Positions 28,104-36,510 of a stretch of DNA of 64,000 nt are shown here, one piece after another. Within the stretch, counting starts at the first letter, position 1. The number at the start of each line of letters is the position of its first letter. The DNA comes from Marinobacterium jannaschii DSM 6295 (GTDB lineage: Bacteria > Pseudomonadota > Gammaproteobacteria > Pseudomonadales > Balneatricaceae), in NCBI RefSeq assembly GCF_000620085.1, contig NZ_KK211064.1, positions 168,007 to 232,006 on the forward strand, written 5' to 3'. The notes beneath the pieces were generated by a model. That model searched no databases and was not told the origin of the DNA. It worked only from the letters and a program-made list of their open reading frames with translations. The position numbers and the translations under genes are program-made.

Positions 28104-28326
28104 CCTCAGGATCCGTAGTCGGCTGTATCTCGGGTCAGTATAGGGCTCAGGCTCTCCGGCATCATCCACGATAGTTGTTGAACGATTGAATCCGGAATGA
28201 ACCGTGTGGCATGGTAGGCGGCGAACGGGCCAGTCCATTAGTGCAACAGTTTTGGCCTAAACTGTAAAGAATACGAACATAGGGCTGCGGCAATGGATGC
28301 TGCCCGGATGTGGATGGGAGTGTGTT

Positions 28327-29283
28327 ATGTGGGGAAGCAGAGCGGGAATACTCAGGCGGGCCGCAACGACAGTGTTAGCGGCACTGGCGATCTCGTGGGT
28401 GACGGGCTGTACTTCCACCACGGGACTGCTGTTCTATCCACAGCAGGAGTTTGTCCGCACCCCGGCAGATCTCGGCCTGGCGCACGATAATGTGGTGATG
28501 CGCACCAGCGACGATATCAAGCTGTATAGCTGGTACCTGCCGGCGAAAGGCGAGAGTCGCGGTTCGGTACTGTTTCTGCAGGGCAATGGCCAGAATATCA
28601 GCACCCATATTATGAGTGTCGCCTGGTTGCCGGAGGCGGGCTATAACGTCCTGTTGCTGGGCTACCGAGGCTATGGCCGGTCGGCTGGAGAGGCGAAGCT
28701 GCCGGATGTGTTCCGCGATATCGAGGCGGCGACGGACTGGATGCTGCAGCATGCCCCCACGCCGCGATTCGTCCTTGGGCAGAGCCTGGGGGCCTCTCTG
28801 GCACTGGCGTCTATGGGGCCTGCCCAGCGCGCAGCCTATAAGGGCCTGATTCTGGATGCGCCTTTTGCCAACTATCAGGAGATCTCCAATTTCCACCTCA
28901 ACAAGAGCGTGCTGGGGATGGTGGTCTCGCCGGCGGTTTACCTGTTACCGAACAGTTATCAGCCGATCGACAATATCCGCAGCAATAAGCTGCCGAAACT
29001 GTTTTTTACCAGCCCCAATGATCAGACGGTGCCGATGGATCAGACCATGCAGCTCTATGCCGCGGCGCCTGAACCGAAACAGCTGAGCACCCATCAGGGG
29101 CGGCATATCGCCACCTTCAGCCAGGTCGAGCAACGCGAGGTGATGCTGCAGTTTATGCAGGCCCAGGCGCTGGCCCGGGCCCCGCTGATCCCGATTATTC
29201 AGGGGGCTGGTGGTGGCGTCAGTGCTGAGCCGGAAACGACAAAGGTTCTCCGCTACCCGTGCCGGACCTGCCCGGCCAACTGA
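28327..29283 (+). CDS. Lipoprotein alpha/beta hydrolase
   Basis: The ATG at 28327 has GGGAG 7 bases upstream. The 318-aa product has a lipobox 'WVTGC' (Cys28) and an alpha/beta-hydrolase fold: oxyanion region 'LFLQGNGQN', 'GYRGYGRS', and nucleophile Ser153 in 'GQSLGAS'. The Asp is in 'SPNDQTVP' and the His in 'QGRHIATF'. It resembles the BEM46/YfhR-like group and would act in the envelope. Substrate unknown. It converges on the M24 hydrolase gene, with 6 bases between stops. Confidence 0.87.
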   Translation: MWGSRAGILRRAATTVLAALAISWVTGCTSTTGLLFYPQQEFVRTPADLGLAHDNVVMRTSDDIKLYSWYLPAKGESRGSVLFLQGNGQNISTHIMSVAWLPEAGYNVLLLGYRGYGRSAGEAKLPDVFRDIEAATDWMLQHAPTPRFVLGQSLGASLALASMGPAQRAAYKGLILDAPFANYQEISNFHLNKSVLGMVVSPAVYLLPNSYQPIDNIRSNKLPKLFFTSPNDQTVPMDQTMQLYAAAPEPKQLSTHQGRHIATFSQVEQREVMLQFMQAQALARAPLIPIIQGAGGGVSAEPETTKVLRYPCRTCPAN

Positions 29284-29289
29284 TCGCCT

Positions 29290-30468
29290 CTAACGGATCA
29301 CCGGCATGGTTGGCCAGGCGCGCTGGTGTAGCATCTCGCAACCGTTGTCGGTGATCAGGATATTCTCCTCGTGCACCATCATCCGTCCCGGGGCGAAGGT
29401 CATGCCCGGTTCCAGGGTCAGGATCATACCCGGCTGCAGGACCACATCGCCGCCCTGCACATTGGATGGCCATTCGGTCAGCTGCATCCCCAGACCGTGG
29501 CCCATACGGCCGACATCGTTACCCAGGGCACCGGCTTTCTCCATCACATCCCACATCGCCTGCCAGACATCACCGGTGGTACGTCCCGGTGCGGCGACCT
29601 GCAGTCCCGCTTCGGTTGATGCAAACACCGCGTCATAGGCCTGGTGGCAATCGGCCGCTACCTCGCCAAAGGCAAAGTTACGGTCATAGTCGCTGAAGTA
29701 ACCGTCAAAGTTGGCGCCGGTATCGATAATCAGTACATCGCCTTCGCTTAGCTCCCGGTCACTTGGCCCCATGATGATATCGTCGTAGCCGCCCTGGCCG
29801 GAGGCGGAGATCAGGTAGGGGCAGCTGTCGGCACCCAGACGCAGCATCTCCAGCTGCATCAGCTTGCAGGCCTGGCGTTCGGTCAGGCCCGCCACCAGGT
29901 GATCGCGCAGGTAGTTGAAACCGGCGGCGGTCACTTCACAGGCGAAGCGCACCTTGGCGATCTCGGCGGCGGATTTAATGCTGCGCAGGTCGCGCATTAT
30001 CAGCGAGACATCGACCATCTCCAGCTGGCTCAGGTTCTGCTGCAGCCAGGCAAAGTTGCTGGCCGGCATGCGCAGATGGGTTTCCGGGCCGAGCATGGCG
30101 CCGATGCGGCCATGACGTTTACTGAATTCACTCAGGGTCTGGCTCAGCAGGCTGATACCGTCATCCTCGGGGCGTGGTGCGGGCCAGCTGCGCACATCGT
30201 CGATCCAGGTCTGTGCAAAGCCCGCGACACCGATTCCCGGTACCACGGCGACCGGTTTACCTTCGGCCGGTACCACCAAAAACCAGGGCCGGGTCGGGCT
30301 TTCCCAGAACTGCGATTTAAAGCCGCTGAAGTAACGGAACTCCTGTTCGGTACAGAAGAACAGGGCATCGATCTTCTGCTCATGCATCCGTTGCTGCAGG
30401 CGCGCGGTACGCTGTTCAAACTCCGCCAGTTCAAAGCCACGGGGTGGCGCTATCAGGTGCTCAGTCAT
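29290..30468 (-). CDS. M24-family hydrolase (Xaa-Pro peptidase/creatinase fold)
   Basis: The 392-aa product has an N-terminal creatinase-like domain and a C-terminal pita-bread domain. Its metal ligands are in place: 'DTGANFDGYFSDYDR' (two Asp), 'GHGLGMQLTE' (His), 'LTLEPGM' (Glu) and 'VHEENILIT' (Glu). It is therefore a probable active dinuclear metallo-hydrolase. Ectoine hydrolase (DoeA/EutD) is in the same family, but the N-terminal part does not look typically DoeA-like. It is the last gene of a TRAP-transporter operon, suggesting it cleaves the imported compound or a downstream amide. Confidence 0.85.
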   Translation of the reverse strand: MTEHLIAPPRGFELAEFEQRTARLQQRMHEQKIDALFFCTEQEFRYFSGFKSQFWESPTRPWFLVVPAEGKPVAVVPGIGVAGFAQTWIDDVRSWPAPRPEDDGISLLSQTLSEFSKRHGRIGAMLGPETHLRMPASNFAWLQQNLSQLEMVDVSLIMRDLRSIKSAAEIAKVRFACEVTAAGFNYLRDHLVAGLTERQACKLMQLEMLRLGADSCPYLISASGQGGYDDIIMGPSDRELSEGDVLIIDTGANFDGYFSDYDRNFAFGEVAADCHQAYDAVFASTEAGLQVAAPGRTTGDVWQAMWDVMEKAGALGNDVGRMGHGLGMQLTEWPSNVQGGDVVLQPGMILTLEPGMTFAPGRMMVHEENILITDNGCEMLHQRAWPTMPVIR

Positions 30469-30560
30469 CGGGTATCTCTCTTATTCTTGTGTGGCTCTCT
30501 GCGAAAAAGCCGAAACGCCCGCTGGGGACGTTCCGGATCTGTTCGCAAGGGCCTTAGCGA

Positions 30561-31904
30561 TTAGTTAAAGGCCAGGTCGCGCAGCAACAGTGCGATACCC
30601 GGGAAGAAGATCAGCAGGGCAGACATCAATGCCAGCAGCAGGAAGAACGGCAATGTCCCGCGGATCACCTCCAGATAGGGTTTATTGAAGATCGCGATAG
30701 CGGTGAAGATATCGCAGCCAAACGGCGGCGTGGCCGAGCCGATCGCCATCTGCAGGGTCACCATCACACCGACCAGGATCGGGTCCAGCCCGGCGCTGTC
30801 GATAATCGGCATAAAGATCGGCGTCAGGATCAGCAGGACCACCAGGGAGTCGACAAACATGCAGCCGACGAAGAACGACAGGGCGATCACGAACAGGATG
30901 AACTCCGGCGATGCATCTTCCAGGTTCAGCGGCGCCAGCAGCTCCTGAGGGATCTGCTCGAATGAGATATACCAGGAGAACGCCTGGCCGACACCCACCA
31001 GGATAAATACTACGCCGGTAATCAGGCCGGTGCTGAGGGAGGCATCGAGGATATCTTTCAGGCCCAGCTGACGGTAGATCACACACTCGATCAGGATCGC
31101 ATAGAGCACCGAGAAGGAGGCCGCTTCGGTCGGCGTAATAGCGCCGGAGTAGATACCGCCGATAATCAGTGCCGGGAAGCCCATCGGCAGTATCGCCTTG
31201 CGGATCGCCTGCCAGCGTTCGCTGCCGCTGGCTTTCGGTTGCAGCTCAATCTCATCACGGTGCATGTAGCTGTAGAAGTAGCTGTAGCCGGAGAACAGCA
31301 GCGCCAGCACGATGCCGGGGCCGATACCGGCGATAAACAGCTCGCCGACACTGGCGTTGGCCAGGGTACCGTAGAGAATCAGGCCGATGCTGGGGGGAAT
31401 CAGGAAGGCGATATCGCTGGCGTTGATAATCAGCGCCATCACGAAGCTGTCCTTGTAACCCGCCTGCAGCAGCTTCGGCCGCATGATCTGTCCCACCGAC
31501 ACCACGGTTGCCTGGGTCGAGCCGGAGACCGAACCAAACAGGGTACAGCTGATACAAGTAGTGATCGGCAGGCCGCCGCGCATATGGCCGACAAAGGCCT
31601 CGATCAGTCGCAGCAGCTGGGCGGCGGTATTACCCCGGGTCATGATATCGGCGGCGAGGATAAACATCGGCACCGCGATCAGGGCGTTGGGCGAGATGCC
31701 GGTGACCACCTGCTGGATCAGCACCTGGGGCTCCACATCGGAGAAGTGCAGCAGGCCGATCAGGGCGCCGATTGCCAGGGGCACCACCATCGGGAAGCTG
31801 AGCAGTAACAGCACCACCATCACGCTGACCAGCGCGAAGGTGATGACATAGATATCGAGTTCGCCGGCGATGGCATCAGAGATAAGCTGGAACAATGAAT
31901 CCAT
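30561..31904 (-). CDS. TRAP transporter large permease (DctM family)
   Basis: The 447-aa product is strongly hydrophobic with about 12 membrane segments and DctM hallmarks 'VPMFILAADIMTRG', 'GSVSGSTQATVVSVG' and 'GSATPPFGCDIF'. It forms the ion-coupled channel of a tripartite ATP-independent periplasmic transporter in the inner membrane. It begins three bases after the DctQ stop, so it is co-translated. TRAP systems typically move organic acids, amino acids or ectoines using a sodium gradient. Confidence 0.95.
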   Translation of the reverse strand: MDSLFQLISDAIAGELDIYVITFALVSVMVVLLLLSFPMVVPLAIGALIGLLHFSDVEPQVLIQQVVTGISPNALIAVPMFILAADIMTRGNTAAQLLRLIEAFVGHMRGGLPITTCISCTLFGSVSGSTQATVVSVGQIMRPKLLQAGYKDSFVMALIINASDIAFLIPPSIGLILYGTLANASVGELFIAGIGPGIVLALLFSGYSYFYSYMHRDEIELQPKASGSERWQAIRKAILPMGFPALIIGGIYSGAITPTEAASFSVLYAILIECVIYRQLGLKDILDASLSTGLITGVVFILVGVGQAFSWYISFEQIPQELLAPLNLEDASPEFILFVIALSFFVGCMFVDSLVVLLILTPIFMPIIDSAGLDPILVGVMVTLQMAIGSATPPFGCDIFTAIAIFNKPYLEVIRGTLPFFLLLALMSALLIFFPGIALLLRDLAFN

Positions 31905-31907
31905 CGG

Positions 31908-32432
31908 TTAGCACTCTTTCTGTTCGATCAGGCCGTCGGAGATATAGATCTCCCGGTGCAGGATGTTGAGCAGGAAACCGGACAGGTATTGCAGGCCGGC
32001 CATAAAGAAACCCAGTGGGATAATGCTGTAGACGATATAGACCGGGAACTGCAGCGCCGGGCTGAGGCGGTTAAGTTGTTGTAGCTCCTGCACATAGAGC
32101 ACCGCCTGCCAGCTGAGATAAAACATCAGCGCTGCAGTGGTGCTGGTAATCAGCAGGGTCAGCGCCTTGCGGCCACGCTGGCCGAGCATGTCGTAGAAGG
32201 CGGTCATGCGGATATTGCGGCCCTTGCGCACAGCATAGGCCATACCGATAAAAGTGACGCTGACGATCAGGAACTGGTTGAGCTCTTCGGCGAAAAACAC
32301 GCTCTGGTTAAAGAAGTAGCGGCCGAAGGCGTTGGCATTGGAGTTGAGCATCATGATCAGAATCGCGGCCATCAGGACCCAGGCTTCGATCTTCTCGGTG
32401 ATCTGGTTGATGCTGCTTAAGGTGCGTTTCAT
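31908..32432 (-). CDS. TRAP transporter small permease (DctQ family)
   Basis: The 174-aa product has four membrane segments with the DctQ pattern ('AWVLMAAILIMMLNSNANAFGRYFF', read as two stretches; 'FAEELNQFLIVSVTFIGMAYAV'). It pairs with the large permease encoded immediately downstream. A hairpin between dctP and this gene may lower its expression relative to the binding protein. Confidence 0.93.
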   Translation of the reverse strand: MKRTLSSINQITEKIEAWVLMAAILIMMLNSNANAFGRYFFNQSVFFAEELNQFLIVSVTFIGMAYAVRKGRNIRMTAFYDMLGQRGRKALTLLITSTTAALMFYLSWQAVLYVQELQQLNRLSPALQFPVYIVYSIIPLGFFMAGLQYLSGFLLNILHREIYISDGLIEQKEC

Positions 32433-32460
32433 GGCGAACCTCCCGGCGAAACCTGCAGTG

Positions 32461-32492
32461 GGGAAAACAGCAGAGACCGCAAGGGTCTCTGC
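32461..32492 (-). terminator. Intra-operon hairpin between DctP and DctQ genes
   Basis: On the minus strand GCAGAGACC (32492-32484) pairs with GGTCTCTGC (32478-32470) around a 5-base loop, followed by TGTTTTCC. It lies about 30 bases past the dctP stop. A partial terminator or 3' stabiliser here would explain excess binding protein over permease. Confidence 0.6.
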
Positions 32493-32518
32493 CAGAGGGC
32501 AGATTTACAGCTGGTGCA

Positions 32519-33562
32519 TCAGTTAGCTGATGCGGCTTCTTCGACTTCGGCGATCAGGCTGGTCAGGATCTTCCTGGCACCCTGACGTGCCTGTTCCTTC
32601 TCACCGTCGTCATAGGCGTTGGCCACTACATCGTAATAGGTCTGGTGCAGACCTTTAGACAGTTCCTTGAAGCGTGCGCGCTCGGCTTCGTTCAGTACCA
32701 CTACCTGCAGATCCGGGCGTTCCTGGCGGATCTTGGCCATGTTGTCGCTGTTGATCTTCAGCTGGTACTCGTAAGCGGCTTTGTCAGCGGCTTTGGTCGC
32801 CTTCTGGATCATCGCCTGCTTCTCAGCCGACAGGTTGTTGTACCACTTGCTGTTGGTGGAGAAAGTACCGACGTAAGGCTGCTGGCCCGGGAACATCAGG
32901 TAATCCTGCACTTCGTGCCACTTGGCGTTGTAGATGAAGTACACCGGGTTCACCATGCCATCGATGGTTTTCAGCTGCAGTGAGCCGTAAACCTCACCCC
33001 AGGACAGCGGCGTCGGCGTTGCGCCGAATGCCTTGTAGGTCTCTACCGGGATGGTGGAGGTGAAGGTACGGATCTTCTGGTTGCTGAAGTCTTCCGGGGT
33101 GCGGATCGGTTTGTTGGCACCCCAGGCCATCTCGCCTTCAGACATCATGGAGAGCAGTTTCAGGTTAACTTTCTCGAACTTAGGCGCCAGGTCCTGATAG
33201 ATGGTTTTACTACCGGTCAGTACCTTGTGTACCACCTGCTCATCGGTACCCATCACGTAGGGCAGGCTGATCGCCTGGACTTCAGGCACGTAGGAACCCA
33301 GGTGGCCGGTGCCGACAGAGACAAACTGGATGGTGCCCTTGGCCGCGAGTTCGACGATATCGTTCTCGGTACCCAGCTGACCGTAGTAGTAGATCCGCAC
33401 TTTGATATCGCCGTCGGATTCCTCCTTGATCACCCGGGCAAACTCTTTGGCATAGGCATCCTGCACATCTTTCTTGTCCTCTTCCGAGGCGAACTTCCAG
33501 GTTTCGGCCTGTGCGCCGAGAGAGACACCGAATGCCAGTGCCATTGCCAGTAACTTCTTCAT
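32519..33562 (-). CDS. TRAP transporter periplasmic solute-binding protein (DctP family)
   Basis: The 347-aa product has a signal peptide ending 'LGAQA' followed by 'ETWKFASEE'. DctP-family features include 'VETYKAFGATPTPLSWGEVYGSLQLKT' (conserved hinge region, read in parts) and 'DGMVNPVYFIYNAKWHEV'. The family Arg that binds carboxylates is probably in 'PIRTPEDFSNQKIRTF'. It captures the substrate in the periplasm for DctQM. GGAG-type ribosome site upstream. Ligand unknown; the linked enzymes suggest an amino-acid derivative. Confidence 0.94.
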   Translation of the reverse strand: MKKLLAMALAFGVSLGAQAETWKFASEEDKKDVQDAYAKEFARVIKEESDGDIKVRIYYYGQLGTENDIVELAAKGTIQFVSVGTGHLGSYVPEVQAISLPYVMGTDEQVVHKVLTGSKTIYQDLAPKFEKVNLKLLSMMSEGEMAWGANKPIRTPEDFSNQKIRTFTSTIPVETYKAFGATPTPLSWGEVYGSLQLKTIDGMVNPVYFIYNAKWHEVQDYLMFPGQQPYVGTFSTNSKWYNNLSAEKQAMIQKATKAADKAAYEYQLKINSDNMAKIRQERPDLQVVVLNEAERARFKELSKGLHQTYYDVVANAYDDGEKEQARQGARKILTSLIAEVEEAASAN

Positions 33563-33650
33563 GATCGCTCCTTATATTTATTTTCTGCTATCGCTGATAG
33601 TTAAGTGAGTTGCAGTTGAGTCGGTCGCAGTCGTCTTTTGCTTCTACTCT

Positions 33651-34817
33651 TTATGCTTTCAGCTGGTCGCGGACCAGCTGGCTCCAGTAAGCGGCGCCCT
33701 TTTCCAGGATGGCGTCGTTAAAGTCATAGTGGGGGTTGTGCAGGGCACAGCCGCCAACCGATTCCGTGCCGTTGCCGAGCAGGGCGTAACAGCCCGGCTT
33801 CACCCGCAACATGCTGGAAAAGTCTTCTGAGATGGTGAACGGGTCGCAGGCCGGGTTGATGTTCTCAGCCCCCAGAGCGGCTTCGGCGGCGCGGATCGCA
33901 TGGGCGGTCTCGGTAGCGCTGTTTACCGTTGGATAGAAGGTGTTAATAAAGCTGAATTCGTAGCTGGCACCGGCGGCCTGGCAGATGCCGGCGACGATGC
34001 GCTCCATGTTCTGCTCGATCTTCGCCAGCGAGTCTTCGGTAAAGCAGCGGCAGTCGCCCTTGATGGTGACCTCGGAAGGGATCACGTTGACGGTACCGTT
34101 GGTGACAAATTCGGTGGCGGAGACCACGGCGGTCTCGTGGATGGCGCTGAGATTACGTGACACGATGGTCTGCAGGCCCAGAATCACCTGGGAGCCGACC
34201 ACGATCGGATCGACACCGGTATGCGGCATGGCGGCATGGCCACCGATCCCCTTAATGACGATCTCAAAGCTGCTTTCGCTGGCCATCAGTGAGCCGGGAC
34301 GGACGGTAAAGCTGCCGGCGGGCAGGCCCGGCAGGTTGTGCAGGCCGTAGACCGCTTTCATCGGAAAACGCTCGAACAGGCCATCGTCGATCATCGCCTG
34401 GGCGCCCTTGCCGCGCTCCTCGTCCGGCTGGAAGATAAAGTAGACAGTACCGTTAAAGTCGCGGTGCTCGGCCAGGTGACTGGCCGCGCCCAGCAGCATC
34501 GCCGAGTGGCCGTCGTGGCCGCAGGCGTGCATCTTGCCGTCATGGCAGGAGCGGTGCTCAAAGCTGTTCTGCTCATGGATAAACAGCGCATCCATATCCG
34601 CACGCAGACCGATCGCTGCCTCGCCGTCGCCACAGCGCAGGATGCCGACCAGGCCGGTCTGGCCCACATTGCGAACCACCTCGATACCGAAGCTCTCCAG
34701 CTGGCGGGCGATGAAGTCGGAGGTCTGCTCCACTTCAAAGCCACACTCAGGATGGCGGTGCATATGGCGGCGCCATTCGGTCATGCTGGCGATCAGGTTT
34801 GCGTCGATAACAGGCAT
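33651..34817 (-). CDS. M20D-family amidohydrolase (hippurate/N-acyl amino acid hydrolase type)
   Basis: The 388-aa product has the complete M20D metal site: 'MHACGHDGHSAMLLG' (Cys/His ligands), 'FQPDEERGKGAQAM' (Glu pair), 'GLHNLPG' (His) and 'HNPHYDFND' (C-terminal His). The lid domain 'GIGGHAAMPHTGVDPI' is present. Such enzymes remove N-acyl groups from amino acids. Its operon includes a TRAP importer, an EutA-like enzyme and an M24 hydrolase, and a diaminopropionate lyase gene is nearby; it may deacylate the imported amino acid. Unlike the 655 gene, this is an intact enzyme. Confidence 0.9.
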   Translation of the reverse strand: MPVIDANLIASMTEWRRHMHRHPECGFEVEQTSDFIARQLESFGIEVVRNVGQTGLVGILRCGDGEAAIGLRADMDALFIHEQNSFEHRSCHDGKMHACGHDGHSAMLLGAASHLAEHRDFNGTVYFIFQPDEERGKGAQAMIDDGLFERFPMKAVYGLHNLPGLPAGSFTVRPGSLMASESSFEIVIKGIGGHAAMPHTGVDPIVVGSQVILGLQTIVSRNLSAIHETAVVSATEFVTNGTVNVIPSEVTIKGDCRCFTEDSLAKIEQNMERIVAGICQAAGASYEFSFINTFYPTVNSATETAHAIRAAEAALGAENINPACDPFTISEDFSSMLRVKPGCYALLGNGTESVGGCALHNPHYDFNDAILEKGAAYWSQLVRDQLKA

Positions 34818-34865
34818 CAGAGGTCTCCGTTAAGGTTACCGGTTCTAATTCGGGTATGTCTGGGA

Positions 34866-35633
34866 TTAGTTAGTGTTGCCGGGCAGGGCGCGCAGCAGCA
34901 GGCCAAAACCCTCTACCGGCTCGGCGTAGCCCGCCAGCTGCAGGCTGTGCCAGGCCAGTGCCTGGTTGCTGCTGACCACCGGCTTGCCCAGCTCGGCTTC
35001 GATCTGCTCCAGTACCAGTGAGGCGCGCAGCGCGGTGCAGGAGATAAACAGTAGGTCGGCCTGCGGATCGCAGCACTTCCTGGCGGCCTCAGCGATATCC
35101 TGGGGAGTGATATAGGTCATCGCCGTATCGTCTTCGAAACCGAAGCCGCAGATATTGAGAACTTCAAACCCCATCTCGTTAAACAGTGAGGCAACGTCCT
35201 GGTTCACCGCTTCGGTATAGGGGGTCAGGACAGAGATACGCTTGGCGCCGAAATGCTCAAAGGCTTTGAGGGCGGCGGTGACCGGATTGGTGACCGGGGT
35301 CCCCGGGCGGGCCTGCTGTACCAGCTCGGTGATACGGTCGTTGCCGATCGCCACGGTGCCGGAGGTGCAGGCATAGATGACAGCGTCGAGTTCAGTGCCA
35401 GGCAGAATAGTGTCGGTGGCAGCCGTGATCCCCGGTGCCATAGTGCGCAGATTCTCGATGGTGAGCGGATTATAGTTGCGCACCCGGCTGGTAAAGGCCT
35501 CGACGCTGGCCGGATACATGCGGCGCAGGTCAGACTCGATATTGAAGTCGGTGGCCAGAGCGACGACGCCGATGCGGCCGGCCGGGGCCAGCTTTTCCAA
35601 CGGGTACTGATGCTCAATGGTGTCCAGTTTCAT
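34866..35633 (-). CDS. Asp/Glu racemase superfamily enzyme (EutA/arylmalonate decarboxylase-like)
   Basis: The start at ATG 35633 gives 256 aa; the frame further upstream looks noncoding. Two catalytic-type cysteines sit in 'IYACTSGTVAIG' and 'LLFISCTALRAS', as in maleate isomerase and Asp/Glu racemases. The overall pattern resembles EutA of ectoine-utilisation clusters. It is the first gene of the minus-strand operon, 48 bases before the M20D gene. The reaction (racemisation, isomerisation or decarboxylation) cannot be told from sequence alone. Confidence 0.8.
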   Translation of the reverse strand: MKLDTIEHQYPLEKLAPAGRIGVVALATDFNIESDLRRMYPASVEAFTSRVRNYNPLTIENLRTMAPGITAATDTILPGTELDAVIYACTSGTVAIGNDRITELVQQARPGTPVTNPVTAALKAFEHFGAKRISVLTPYTEAVNQDVASLFNEMGFEVLNICGFGFEDDTAMTYITPQDIAEAARKCCDPQADLLFISCTALRASLVLEQIEAELGKPVVSSNQALAWHSLQLAGYAEPVEGFGLLLRALPGNTN

Positions 35634-35948
35634 GCTCAGAATCTCGCAGCTTGCTGACAGTCCGCTGTCGGTCGTTGTTTTTATGGCCGCTGCGCTGGCT
35701 CCGTTTCGGCAGGGCATGCAACTATAGTAGAGGGGCTGAATGCGGTGAAAACGTGTACTTGAACGTTATGGTGATGAAAGGCCGCAAATAATTGTGGAAA
35801 ATGAGGAATTAAGTACCGGGTCTGCTGCAGCATGAAGGCATTGCCAAAAGCAGTACTTTGCACTGGCGACCGCGCTGAACAACAACCACAGAACTAAGAC
35901 AGGACAGTGATCTGCACAGCGGGCAGGTCGCTGCAGATGGAGAGCACT
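35634..35948. promoter_or_regulatory. Divergent promoter region of the TRAP catabolic operon
   Basis: This 315-base gap separates the minus-strand operon from the divergent Lrp gene and probably holds both promoters and Lrp sites. AT-rich patches occur at 35760-35820. I could not pick out a confident operator. Confidence 0.5.
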
Positions 35949-36434
35949 ATGAGCCCGACCCCATCCCTTAACCTGGACAGCTTCGATCGCAATATCCTTG
36001 AGATCGTGCAGCGATCCAACCGCGCCACCTCCGACCAGATCGCCGAACAGGTCGGGCTGTCGCCCGCCGCAGTACAGCGTCGGCTGAAGAAGATGCGCGA
36101 ACATAAGGTGATCCAGGCTGATATCTCAGTAGTAGATCCGCGCAGTGCCGGACGGCCGATGACCTTCGTGGTACAGGTGACACTGGAACGCGAGCGTGCC
36201 GACCTGATGGATGCCTTCAAGAAGGAGATGAAGCTGCATCCGGCGGTACAGCAGTGCTACTACGTCACCGGCAGTTCCGACTTTATCCTGATCATCACCG
36301 GCAAGGATATGGAGGATTATGATCGTTTCACCCGTGAAGCCTTTTTTGATAACACCAATATCCGCGGCTTCCAGACCAATGTGGTGATGGATGCGGTTAA
36401 AGTGGGGCTATCGGTGCCGCTGGCCGAAGAATAG
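35949..36434 (+). CDS. Lrp/AsnC-family regulator of the adjacent catabolic operon
   Basis: The ATG at 35949 has GGAGAG about 6 bases upstream, giving 161 aa. AsnC helix-turn-helix: 'IAEQVGLSPAAVQRRLKKM'. RAM domain: 'YYVTGSSDFILIITGKDMEDY'. It is divergent from the EutA-like/M20D/TRAP/M24 operon, a layout also seen for the AsnC-type regulators of ectoine-catabolism clusters. The effector is probably the substrate or an amino acid intermediate (inference). Confidence 0.92.
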   Translation: MSPTPSLNLDSFDRNILEIVQRSNRATSDQIAEQVGLSPAAVQRRLKKMREHKVIQADISVVDPRSAGRPMTFVVQVTLERERADLMDAFKKEMKLHPAVQQCYYVTGSSDFILIITGKDMEDYDRFTREAFFDNTNIRGFQTNVVMDAVKVGLSVPLAEE

Positions 36435-36450
36435 GGCCAGCACGGTAGAC

Positions 36451-36490
36451 AAAAAAATCCCGCCACTGAGTTCAGTGGCGGGATTTTTTA
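36451..36490. terminator. Bidirectional terminator
   Basis: AAAAAAATCCCGCCACTGA (36451-36469) pairs with the complementary TCAGTGGCGGGATTTTTT (36472-36489). It ends both the Lrp gene and the convergent diaminopropionate ammonia-lyase gene. Confidence 0.94.
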
Positions 36491-36510
36491 TAGCCGCAGG
36501 TTGGGGGTGG

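Noticed and set aside
29290..30468. Firm assignment as ectoine hydrolase (doeA)
   Set aside because: The metal site fits the whole M24 family, but the N-terminal half does not read as typical DoeA and the M14-type DoeB partner is absent.
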